Below, in pieces: positions 8,613 to 16,235 of a DNA stretch of 64,000 nt. Origin of the DNA: Metabacillus litoralis (GTDB taxonomy: Bacteria > Bacillota > Bacilli > Bacillales > Bacillaceae); assembly GCF_020524045.1 (NCBI RefSeq), contig NZ_JAIVKL010000005.1, positions 1-64,000 of the forward strand, written 5' to 3'. The position numbers and the translations under genes were made by a program. The stretch's first letter is position 1. Each line of letters opens with the position of its first letter. The notes below the pieces were generated by a model that was not told where the DNA came from, did no database searches, and worked only from the letters and a program-made list of their open reading frames with translations.

Positions 8613-9788
8613 ATGAAATATATTAACGAGTTAAAAGGATTATTAAAACATAATATACGTGATTATGGTATGTATATAGCACTTATTGTTATTATGATTA
8701 CTTTTCAAATACTTACTAATGGACTTTTCATGTCTTCGCGAAATATTAGTAATTTACTAGATTCAGCAGGTTATATCGCTGTTCTAGCTGTCGGCGTTAT
8801 GCTGGTTATCGTCATTCGCCATATTGATTTATCAATCGGGTTTTTGGCAGGTTTTCTTGGAGCAGTAGCGGCAATTTTGTTAATGCAGTTTAATATGCCT
8901 GTATTTATTGTTATCCCAATCATTCTTATTCTTGGGATTTGTGCTGGATCTGCTACAGGTTTTCTAGTAGCTAAAGTTGGAATTCCAGCGTTCGTAGCTA
9001 CCCTGGCTGGTTGGTTAATTTATCGTGGTGCCATTTTATTAGCAACAGAAAAAACAGGTACAATTATCGTTGATAATGATGCGTTTAATGCTATTGGTAA
9101 CGGATATATTCCTTCAATTGCTGAAGTTGGTGGGTTTCATTTACTTACCCTGCTTGTTGGATTAATTGGTATTTTATTTTATATTATTAGCTCAATAAAA
9201 AATCGCAAAAATAAGATTAAATATGAATTTGATGTTGTGTCAAAACCTATTTTTGTTCTACAGCTACTTTTTGTATCGGGTATTATGGGCTATATCACTT
9301 GGTTATTGGCTGGTTACAACGGTTTCTCTTGGACTGTTATGATAATTTTACTTGTTGTTCTTGTTTATCACTTTATTACAACAAAGACAGTAATTGGTCG
9401 CCATATTTATTCAGTAGGTAGTAATCCAGAAGCGGCACATCTTACTGGTATAAACGTAAGTAAAATTACTTTCTTAGTATTCGGTTCAATGGGGATGCTT
9501 TCTGCATTATCTGGTATTTTATTCACTGCCCGTTTACAATCAGCTACAACAACTGCTGGTACATTATTTGAGCTTGATGCGATTGCTGCAGCATTCGTTG
9601 GTGGGGTTTCTGCTGCAGGTGGTGTTGGTAAAGTAACAGGAGCTGTTATTGGTGCGATTGTAATGGCGACTTTAACAAATGGAATGAACTTATTAGGTGT
9701 AGGAATTGCTCCTCAATATATGATTCGTGGAGGAGTACTTGCACTAGCAGTAATTTTTGATGTTATGACACGTAAGCAAAGAGCTTAA
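8613..9788 (+). CDS. mmsB: Sugar ABC transporter permease (MmsB/XylH/GguB type)
   Basis: 391 residues, strongly hydrophobic with about ten predicted membrane segments. BPD_transp_2 features are visible: VGVMLVIVIRHIDLSIG near the start, GIPAFVATLAGWLIYRG, the loop VIGRHIYSVGSNPEAAHLTGI and a C-terminal GAVIGAIVMATLTNGMNLLG. This is the single CUT2 membrane subunit, acting as a homodimer with the ATPase encoded 11 bases upstream. A GGAGG site precedes the ATG. Confidence 0.93.
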   Translation: MKYINELKGLLKHNIRDYGMYIALIVIMITFQILTNGLFMSSRNISNLLDSAGYIAVLAVGVMLVIVIRHIDLSIGFLAGFLGAVAAILLMQFNMPVFIVIPIILILGICAGSATGFLVAKVGIPAFVATLAGWLIYRGAILLATEKTGTIIVDNDAFNAIGNGYIPSIAEVGGFHLLTLLVGLIGILFYIISSIKNRKNKIKYEFDVVSKPIFVLQLLFVSGIMGYITWLLAGYNGFSWTVMIILLVVLVYHFITTKTVIGRHIYSVGSNPEAAHLTGINVSKITFLVFGSMGMLSALSGILFTARLQSATTTAGTLFELDAIAAAFVGGVSAAGGVGKVTGAVIGAIVMATLTNGMNLLGVGIAPQYMIRGGVLALAVIFDVMTRKQRA

Positions 9789-9801
9789 TAATTCGGTGGG
9801 G

Positions 9802-9834
9802 AATGACCCCTTGTCCAGAGGGCAAGGGGTCATT
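9802..9834 (+). terminator. Terminator-like hairpin after the permease gene
   Basis: Perfect 12-base arms (9802-9813 and 9823-9834) with a 9-base loop. The following sequence is only moderately T-rich, so termination may be partial, with readthrough into the chemoreceptor gene 28 bases on. Confidence 0.65.
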
Positions 9835-9862
9835 TCTATATCTATAGAAATGAGGATATAGG

Positions 9863-11572
9863 ATGAAAAGGAAGCTTTTTAAAAAAATGAAGTTGAAGTC
9901 AATTAGAACAAAGATACTACTTGGATTTTCAATCGTCATTTTGTTAACGATTGCTTTTGGAGCTTATAATTTTATTGCTTCTAAATCTATTAACTCAGAT
10001 GCAAAGAATATCATAAATCAGCAAATTCCTTTATTAATAGCTGATGAAACATTAGGACAAAACATGGCAGAACGAATCGGATTTGCTAGGGGATATGTGT
10101 TAACAGGAAAACAAGAATATATAGACCAGTTTAATACGTATTCAGAAAAAAGCAGAAAAGTAGAAGAAGCAGCTTTAAAGATAAGTGATTCCGAAGATTT
10201 TAAACATCTAGTCGCTTCAGGCGTAGAATGGGAAAAGCTTGTTAAAGATGAAGTTTTTGCTGTTTATAAAAGTGGAGACGAGGAGCTAGCAAGTGCAAAT
10301 CTAGAGGGCTCTGTTCGATTAGCTGCAAATGAAATAATGAACGGTTATAGATATCTTATTAACAATCGAGAAAAAAAGATTGAAGGAGCAGGAAACAATT
10401 TACTTATTAATAATGAATCAAACATTACCATGGGTTTAACGGTTAGTATTGTTGTTGCTGTTATAGGATTTGTCATCGCTATGTATATGTCCTCACTCAT
10501 TTCAAAACCTATTGCAATTGTTACAAAGAGAATGGGGTTGCTTGCTGATGGGGATATAAGCCAGCAACCGATCATAACTAAATCTTCTGATGAAATTGGT
10601 CGATTATTTGAAGCAACCAACCAAATGAGTGAAAACATCAGGGGATTGCTAGGAGAAATTAGTACAGTCTCAGAATCAGTATCAGCTCAAAGTGAAGAAT
10701 TGTCTCAATCTGCAAGTGAAGTAAAAGAGGGAAGTAGTCAGGTTGCCATAACGATTCAAGAGCTATCTTCAGATTCAGAAACACAAGCAAATTCAACAAA
10801 TGAATTAGCAGCTTCGATGAAGGTTTTTTCCAATAAAGTATACGAAGCGAATAAAAGCGGTAAAGAAGTCTATCGATCTTCTCAGCATGTAATTGAATTA
10901 ACCGAAAGAGGAAGGAATTTAATGTTTTCTTCTGTCCAACAGATGTCCGCCATTCATACAATTGTTGAAGATGCAGTAGAAAAGGTAAAAACGTTAGAAA
11001 AGCAATCAGCAGAAATTTCTCAACTTGTCGGAGTGATTCAATCCATTGCTGACCAAACAAACCTACTAGCGTTGAATGCTGCCATTGAAGCAGCTAGAGC
11101 TGGAGAACATGGAAAGGGCTTTGCGGTCGTTGCTGATGAAGTGAGAAAACTAGCTGCACAAGTATCCTTCTCTGTAACGGATATTACTTCTATTGTAGGG
11201 AGTATACAAGCTGACTCTACTCTTGTGACAGAGTCACTACAATCTGGTTATGTGGAAGTTGAAAATGGAACAAATCAAATCAAAACAACTGGAGAAACAT
11301 TCGAGAAAATAAATCAAGCCTTATTAGACATGACAAAAGGTGTGGAACTGATTTCAGGAAATTTAAGCACGATTGAGAATAATAGTGATGAAATTAATAA
11401 ATCCATTGAAGAAATTGCAGAAGTTTCAGAAACATCTGCAGCAGGAATTGAAGAAACTGCTGCCTCAGTGCAACAAACAAGCAGCTCTATGGAGCAAGTT
11501 GCCGCAAGTTCCGAACGATTGGCAAAGTCAGCTGAATCCTTACAAAAACAAGTGGCACGATTTAAAATTTGA
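9863..11572 (+). CDS. Methyl-accepting chemotaxis protein
   Basis: 569 residues. TM1 at about 18-37, a short four-helix-bundle-type ligand domain to about 188, TM2 at about 189-210, then HAMP and a long coiled-coil signalling domain. The highly conserved tip reads [20 protein letters not shown], and [14 protein letters not shown] follows. It couples ligand sensing to CheA/CheW. Its position directly behind a monosaccharide importer suggests chemotaxis to the same sugars, perhaps through the binding proteins; this is inference from position. The overlapping frame at 11373-11582 is a shadow. Confidence 0.92.
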   Translation: MKRKLFKKMKLKSIRTKILLGFSIVILLTIAFGAYNFIASKSINSDAKNIINQQIPLLIADETLGQNMAERIGFARGYVLTGKQEYIDQFNTYSEKSRKVEEAALKISDSEDFKHLVASGVEWEKLVKDEVFAVYKSGDEELASANLEGSVRLAANEIMNGYRYLINNREKKIEGAGNNLLINNESNITMGLTVSIVVAVIGFVIAMYMSSLISKPIAIVTKRMGLLADGDISQQPIITKSSDEIGRLFEATNQMSENIRGLLGEISTVSESVSAQSEELSQSASEVKEGSSQVAITIQELSSDSETQANSTNELAASMKVFSNKVYEANKSGKEVYRSSQHVIELTERGRNLMFSSVQQMSAIHTIVEDAVEKVKTLEKQSAEISQLVGVIQSIADQTNLLALNAAIEAARAGEHGKGFAVVADEVRKLAAQVSFSVTDITSIVGSIQADSTLVTESLQSGYVEVENGTNQIKTTGETFEKINQALLDMTKGVELISGNLSTIENNSDEINKSIEEIAEVSETSAAGIEETAASVQQTSSSMEQVAASSERLAKSAESLQKQVARFKI

Positions 11573-11716
11573 TGGTGGATAAGTAAAAGAGTGATGTCTA
11601 CTATAGGAATCTTTCCAGTTGCTATTATTCATTTTCTATTTCAAAAGGGGCATTTGCTTTTGGAGAAATGGATTTGAATCACGGTATATTGAACGATTCG
11701 TAATAAGAAGTGAATG

Positions 11717-11738
11717 GGAGGCGCTGTGGTGCGCCTCC
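11717..11738 (+). terminator. GC-rich hairpin after the chemoreceptor gene
   Basis: Arms of eight bases (11717-11724, 11731-11738) around a 6-base loop, in the interval between convergent genes. No clear T run follows, so it is a weak or bidirectional terminator candidate. Confidence 0.45.
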
Positions 11739-11752
11739 TACTCAATTAATTA

Positions 11753-11845
11753 GGCTCTTTTATGAAAGATTGTTGCTAATTGACTTTATACAGTGCTGTA
11801 TTCTTCATATCACAAAAATCAACAGAATTTACGAAAACAGCAGCC
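11753..11845. mobile_element. MITE-like element, short copy, with perfect 8-bp target duplication
   Basis: 93 bases with ends GGCTCTTTT... and ...AAAACAGCAGCC, flanked by ATTAATTA on both sides (11745-11752 and 11846-11853). The interior keeps the family motif GACTTTATACAGTGCTGT and is shorter than in other copies. The right-hand duplication contains the stop codon of the endoglucanase gene. Confidence 0.82.
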
Positions 11846-11846
11846 A

Positions 11847-13964
11847 TTAATTATATAATGAACTTTTTTTTCTTGAAAAGAAGGCAAATATGGAACCGGA
11901 AATAAGGAATACAAAACCAAGGATTAATGAATGATAATCTGTAGTTGCCGTATTCGGAAGGACATTACCTTTAGATTCTCCTCCATTTGTATTTTCATTG
12001 GTGTTACCTTGATTAGAATGATCGTTGCTACCATTTTCTCCAGAAGTTCCTGTATTCTTATCAACCGGTGTTTGACTATTATCATCACCAGGTGAACCAT
12101 TGTTATCATCATCCCCTGGATCGTTGGTATCTCCGTCATCCGGTGAATCATTGTTATCATCATTCCCAGGTTCATTTGTGTTATCACCATCATCTGGTGT
12201 ATCACTGTTATCATCTTCTCCAGGTGGGTTTACAGTAGTTCCAACAACCGTGTCTCCATCTTTTTTAATTATATATTCTACTTTTTCGCCACTCCAAAAG
12301 TGGAATGTAAGTTGTACTGAACGATTTTCCTCAATTTCTTTGAAGAATCGATCTTTTCCAAAAGGAAATGTTATTGCATTATCCTCATAACTAGGAGCAA
12401 ACGCATATCCAAATTCTTTATAACTTGTCCAGTTTTGTGGTCCAGCTACACTTTTATCATCTACATATATGGCTTCCATTGTTTTTAGTGAATTTCCATT
12501 AAATTGCATCGGAATGGAAAAATCGCTTATCGCCCCTGATGAGTCAGACACAATAGGAGTATCATGATTATATATGGTGAAATACCAATTTGCTCCTTCA
12601 TTGAATGTTGTAGTTAATACCGATGTTTCCCCTAATTTATCTGAAGAGAATTGGGAAAGCAAGCTTGCTTTTAGGGTGAGCTTGTCACCTTCTAAAACAT
12701 AGTCTTCTCCGGCAACTAAAGTTCTATCACCATTCTTTAGAGATACGAATTGGTTTCCATTTAAGTTGAATGTTCTTGTAACGTCTGTTATTTCTTGACC
12801 TTGTTTCATGAAGATAAAGTCAGTGTCAGCTGTTGAAGAACGACCTTCCCAGCTTGCTTTCATCATGTCATATAATTGTGGATCATTCCATTCTAGAGTT
12901 GATCTGTTAAAATGCTGTCCATTATCCCAAAGCATATGGATGATTCCTTTTTGTTCAGCATAGGAAATCATATACTCGAAAAATTTTAATTTTTCACCTT
13001 GTTGGATTGTACCAGTATTTTGATCAAAGCCTAATAAGCCAAACTCTCCAACAACGACAGGAATTCCATTCGAAGTAAACTTGTCATAAATTCGATTGAA
13101 ATTTTCATTAATATGATTTATTGTTTGTTCATCAAAAGTAGAAGTTCCAGCAATGTTCACACTAAAAGGCCAATACCCATAATAATGAACAGTTGAGATA
13201 ATATATGGATCTTCTTTCTCTATAATCCAATTATATAGGTTATCCACATGTACCTGATTTTCGAAATTAGTATAATAACTAGGTATAACAAGTGCACGAG
13301 TTTCGTTTGTTCCACCCGAATTTCTCACAATTTCGTAAAAGGAATCATTAAGTTCATTCAAAAATTGTTGACCTTGAACGTCTCCGCCGTCTCCCCAAAA
13401 TTGTGGTTCATTTAAACTTTCAAACATTAAATTTGATGGATAATCTTTAAAGTGTGTAGATAGTTGCATCCAAATTGAATTGAATTTTAACAAGGTGGTT
13501 TCATGATCTGAAGGCATGCCATTAGCAACCCAGCTCCATGAATCATGATGAATGTTAATCATGACTTTTAAGTCTGCTTCGAGTGACAAATTAACCACTT
13601 TGTCCACTCTACTTAGAAACTCAGGATTAATCGTATAGTCTGGGGCGTCTCCTAATCTAGTATCAAATGTAATTGGAATTCGGATACTATTAAAACCTTG
13701 ATTCTTAATTTTTGTGATAAGTTCTTTTGTCACCTCAGGGTTTCCCCATGCAGTTTCATCAAGCACAACCTTATTCGTATCAAAACCATCAAACGTATTT
13801 CCTAAGTTCCAACCAGGCTGCATATCATTAGCGTATTGAACAATGTCATAAGTTGGGGTTTCTGTTGAGGTTATGACATTTTCTGCTTCTTCAGCAAAAC
13901 CAATCGTAGGGATGGTTAGCCCTATTAACAAAAGAACGGGTAATAATAACTTTAAGTATCTCAA
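11847..13964 (-). CDS. Wall-anchored GH5 endo-beta-1,4-glucanase/xyloglucanase (GH5_4-like, X2, CBM46-like)
   Basis: 705 residues; TTG start eight bases after GGAGG. A signal peptide (1-24, cut after GFA) precedes the GH5 domain (about 40-375) with GWNLGNTFDG, NIHHDSW, acid/base Glu186 in SLNEPQFWG and nucleophile Glu307 in VVVGEFGLLG. Next come an X2 Ig-like module (about 380-470), a CBM46-like module (about 475-590), an Asp/Asn/Gly/Pro-rich linker (about 595-668) and a sorting signal: LPNTA at 669-673, a hydrophobic segment and SRKK. The GH5-X2-CBM46 order matches Bacillus Cel5B-type enzymes of subfamily GH5_4, several of which cut xyloglucan. LPNTA is the signal known for class D sortases. 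A perfect cre lies upstream. Confidence 0.9.
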   Translation of the reverse strand: MRYLKLLLPVLLLIGLTIPTIGFAEEAENVITSTETPTYDIVQYANDMQPGWNLGNTFDGFDTNKVVLDETAWGNPEVTKELITKIKNQGFNSIRIPITFDTRLGDAPDYTINPEFLSRVDKVVNLSLEADLKVMINIHHDSWSWVANGMPSDHETTLLKFNSIWMQLSTHFKDYPSNLMFESLNEPQFWGDGGDVQGQQFLNELNDSFYEIVRNSGGTNETRALVIPSYYTNFENQVHVDNLYNWIIEKEDPYIISTVHYYGYWPFSVNIAGTSTFDEQTINHINENFNRIYDKFTSNGIPVVVGEFGLLGFDQNTGTIQQGEKLKFFEYMISYAEQKGIIHMLWDNGQHFNRSTLEWNDPQLYDMMKASWEGRSSTADTDFIFMKQGQEITDVTRTFNLNGNQFVSLKNGDRTLVAGEDYVLEGDKLTLKASLLSQFSSDKLGETSVLTTTFNEGANWYFTIYNHDTPIVSDSSGAISDFSIPMQFNGNSLKTMEAIYVDDKSVAGPQNWTSYKEFGYAFAPSYEDNAITFPFGKDRFFKEIEENRSVQLTFHFWSGEKVEYIIKKDGDTVVGTTVNPPGEDDNSDTPDDGDNTNEPGNDDNNDSPDDGDTNDPGDDDNNGSPGDDNSQTPVDKNTGTSGENGSNDHSNQGNTNENTNGGESKGNVLPNTATTDYHSLILGFVFLISGSIFAFFSRKKSSLYN

Positions 13965-14040
13965 TTAACTCGCCTCCAATTTTAGTAGACTAAGGGATAA
14001 AAATACAGGTACTCACCTCTTTCCATCTTTTAATAGAATT

Positions 14041-14058
14041 ATTGTAAACGTTTACAAT
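14041..14058 (-). promoter_or_regulatory. Perfect cre palindrome upstream of the endoglucanase gene
   Basis: ATTGTAAACGTTTACAAT is an 18-base perfect palindrome and matches all 14 positions of the CcpA cre consensus. It lies about 77 bases upstream of the TTG start, so catabolite repression of the surface enzyme is likely. Confidence 0.85.
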
Positions 14059-14176
14059 AAAATGTTAGCAAAACACCTTAAGTGTTAATACATGGAAAAT
14101 TAGATGTATTTTCATAGAATTATTTGATTATTAAAATAATGTTTTTGAATATGGAGATTTTTAGGAGTTAACAAAG

Positions 14177-14956
14177 AGCTGATAAAGGACATAAGCGAGA
14201 GGAAACCTCGATCAAAAGTCCGTCATAGAGATGAAAAAGGACATAATCCAGAGGAAAGTCCGATCAAAAGTCCGTCATAAAGCTGATGAGGGACATAAGC
14301 CATAGGAAAGTTCGATCAAAAGTCGGTCATAGAGGAGATGAGGGACATATTCGAAAGGAAAGTCCGATCAAAAGTCCGTCATAGAGGTGATGAGGGACAT
14401 AAGCGAGAGGAAACCTCGATCAAAAGTCCGTCATAAAGCTGATGAGGGACATAATCCAGAGGAAACCTTGATCAAAAGTCCGTCATAGAGGTGATGAGGG
14501 ACATAAACGAGATAAAAGCAGGATCAAAAGTCCGTCATAGAGGTGATGAAGGACATTAGCGAGAGGAAAGTCTGATCAAAAGTCCGTCATAGAGGTGATG
14601 AAGGACATTAGCGAGAGGAAACCTCGATCAAAAGTCCGTCATAAAGCTGATGAGGGACATAATCCAGAGGAAACCTTGATCAAAAGTCCGTCATAGAGGT
14701 GATGAGGGACATAAACGACTTAAAAGCAGGATCAAAAGTCCGTCATAGAGGTGATGAAGGACATAAGCGAGAGGAAACCTCGATCAAAAGTCCGTCATAG
14801 AGGTGATGAAGGACATTAGCGAGAGGAAAGTCCGATCAAAAGTCTGTCATAGAGGTGATGAAGGACATAAACGAGATAAAAGCAGGATCAAAAGTCCGTC
14901 ATAGAGGTGATGAAGGACATAAACGAGATAAAAGCAGGATCAAAAGTCCGCATAGG
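14177..14956. repeat. 52-bp minisatellite, 15 tandem units
   Basis: Fifteen units of 52 bases fill nearly the whole interval between the endoglucanase and YesL genes. The most constant part of each unit is GATCAAAAGTCCGTCATA; the variable part begins around GGACATAA. Variants recur in order: units 5-8 and 9-12 look like two copies of a four-unit, about 208-base higher-order repeat. Since 52 is not a multiple of three, it is not coding. No unit is separated by unique spacers, so it is not CRISPR. Apart from the cre box, nothing else was recognised at 13965-14176. Confidence 0.93.
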
Positions 14957-15032
14957 TTGGCGTGCAAAAGTGGAATAATGGTCGATAAAATGCATTTGAT
15001 GGTCAGGAAAAGGCTGGTTGGCGCGCAAAAAA

Positions 15033-15066
15033 GACATTCATGAAATAATAACCTCTCATGAATGTC
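15033..15066 (-). terminator. Terminator of the leftward YesL-like gene
   Basis: Eleven-base arms (15033-15043 and 15056-15066). Read on the minus strand, the hairpin is followed by a run of six T residues (complement of 15027-15032). It lies 22 bases beyond the stop of the YesL-like gene. Confidence 0.8.
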
Positions 15067-15088
15067 TAAAAATAAGAAAAAAGATAGT

Positions 15089-15766
15089 CTATTTGTTCAT
15101 GCGCGTTATTGTCGTAAATATTTTATGGTAGCCATAATAACTAAGGATTGCGACAAAGACACCAGTAAAGAGTAGAAGCAAAAATGGCAAGTATGTGAAA
15201 CTTATATAAATAATAAAAATACATAAAATGATGATTCCAAAGGAAAATACAGGGTTTGTAATACTGATAATGAGTACGTTCTTTAAGCTCTGAGATAGTT
15301 TAGATTCTGTATGAACAGTATCAGAAAAAAAGTATAGTGTATAGAGAAGTAAAAGAGCTAATATGAACAAAAATAAAAAATTTAAAAAAGGTGAAGTATT
15401 CTTAAAGTAAAGATAGTCAACACTTCCTATTAGCCATAGAAATGAGATAAAGAGTCCTCCTGAAAAGCTTCGTTTATAATTTTCTTTGTAAAATTTCCAA
15501 TAGGAACGAATAATTTTTATATCTTCTTTCATGAACCATTTCCTAACAACTCCAAATAAAGCTGTCGTAGCCGGAAATAACAAAACCGGAGATAAGACAA
15601 TAATTGAGATTAGTAACAATATCATCTGACTAAAATCTTCAACAAGAACTAGAAGTAAACTCAAATACGCAATTGGTAAAATAAAGACTAGCCATGTGAG
15701 GTTTAGTGTGGCTAAATTAATAATCCATTCAAAAACGGGTTGTAATCTACCGAGAAAATTATTCAA
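15089..15766 (-). CDS. YesL-like DUF624 membrane protein
   Basis: About 225 residues, using the TTG at 15766, which follows GAGGAG. The frame extends to another TTG at 15799, but only the shorter start has a ribosome binding site. The N terminus resembles YesL (FEWIINLATLNLTWL), and about six membrane segments follow, with ALFGVVRKWF in the first third. DUF624 proteins are small membrane proteins of unknown function, often next to YesM/YesN systems and CUT1 transporters in Bacillaceae, as here. A second paralogue is at 50533. A MITE begins 36 bases upstream. Confidence 0.82.
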   Translation of the reverse strand: MNNFLGRLQPVFEWIINLATLNLTWLVFILPIAYLSLLLVLVEDFSQMILLLISIIVLSPVLLFPATTALFGVVRKWFMKEDIKIIRSYWKFYKENYKRSFSGGLFISFLWLIGSVDYLYFKNTSPFLNFLFLFILALLLLYTLYFFSDTVHTESKLSQSLKNVLIISITNPVFSFGIIILCIFIIYISFTYLPFLLLLFTGVFVAILSYYGYHKIFTTITRMNK

Positions 15767-15802
15767 TTGCTTCAACTCCTCTATCGCTTCTGCTTTCAAA
15801 AA

Positions 15803-15950
15803 GGCTCTTTTCTAAAGGATTATAGATAATTTACCTCATTTTTTGTTAGTAGCAATGTTTTTATCATATATAAGGTACTATTCTATGAAGAAAAGATGCC
15901 ACTAGACTTTATACAGTGCTGTTTTCTTCTTATGACTAAAAGCAACAAAG
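15803..15950. mobile_element. MITE-like element upstream of yesL-like gene
   Basis: Begins GGCTCTTTTC and ends ...AAAAGCAACAAAG, with the family core GAAAAGATGCCACTAGAC and TACAGTGCTGTTTTCTTC. The right terminus is shorter than in the intact copy at 52489. Flanks TTCAAAAA (15795-15802) and TTTAAAAA (15951-15958) match at 7 of 8 positions, consistent with an aged target duplication. The remaining gap to 16235 holds a TATAAT (16108-16113) and a cre box. Confidence 0.7.
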
Positions 15951-16153
15951 TTTAAAAAGAGATTAAAAGTGTTGGTCATCATAAAAAACTATTTTCATAA
16001 TAATTCCAATAAAATAGAGCTATTATTTCATAATAAAGTAGAAACATTACAGGTGTCAAAGTTATTTACAGTCTATTAATTATCTCTAAATTAGAATGGA
16101 TTATTTCTATAATAATTAGGGTGTTTAAGGGGAAGGGAAGAATGATAAAGTTA

Positions 16154-16167
16154 AGAGAGCGTTTACA
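16154..16167 (-). promoter_or_regulatory. cre box upstream of the GH3 gene
   Basis: On the minus strand TGTAAACGCTCTCT matches 13 of 14 cre positions. It lies 41 bases downstream of a TATAAT (16108-16113) and about 70 bases before the ATG, a roadblock position for CcpA. A weaker cre-like sequence (TGTAATCGCTTCCT) follows about 12 bases downstream. Confidence 0.65.
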
Positions 16168-16235
16168 TTGAAGTTTTTGTAATCGCTTCCTAAATTGGTA
16201 TTAAATAATGAATACATAGCGAGGATGAGAATTAT

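Noticed and set aside
11373-11582. Small frame overlapping the chemoreceptor end
   Set aside because: Shadow of the coiled-coil coding sequence; no initiation signal of its own.
12100-12390. Plus-strand frame opposite the endoglucanase linker
   Set aside because: Ser/Pro-rich shadow of the Asp/Asn-rich repeat linker on the minus strand.
14177-14956. CRISPR array
   Set aside because: Units of 52 bases are directly adjacent with no unique spacers, vary in an ordered way, and no cas genes are nearby.
14855-15043. 62-residue frame on the plus strand
   Set aside because: It runs through the minisatellite, whose 52-base unit is not a multiple of three; no ribosome binding site.
15797-15799. TTG at 15799 as start of the first YesL-like gene
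   Set aside because: No site upstream; the TTG at 15766 follows GAGGAG and gives the family's usual N terminus.
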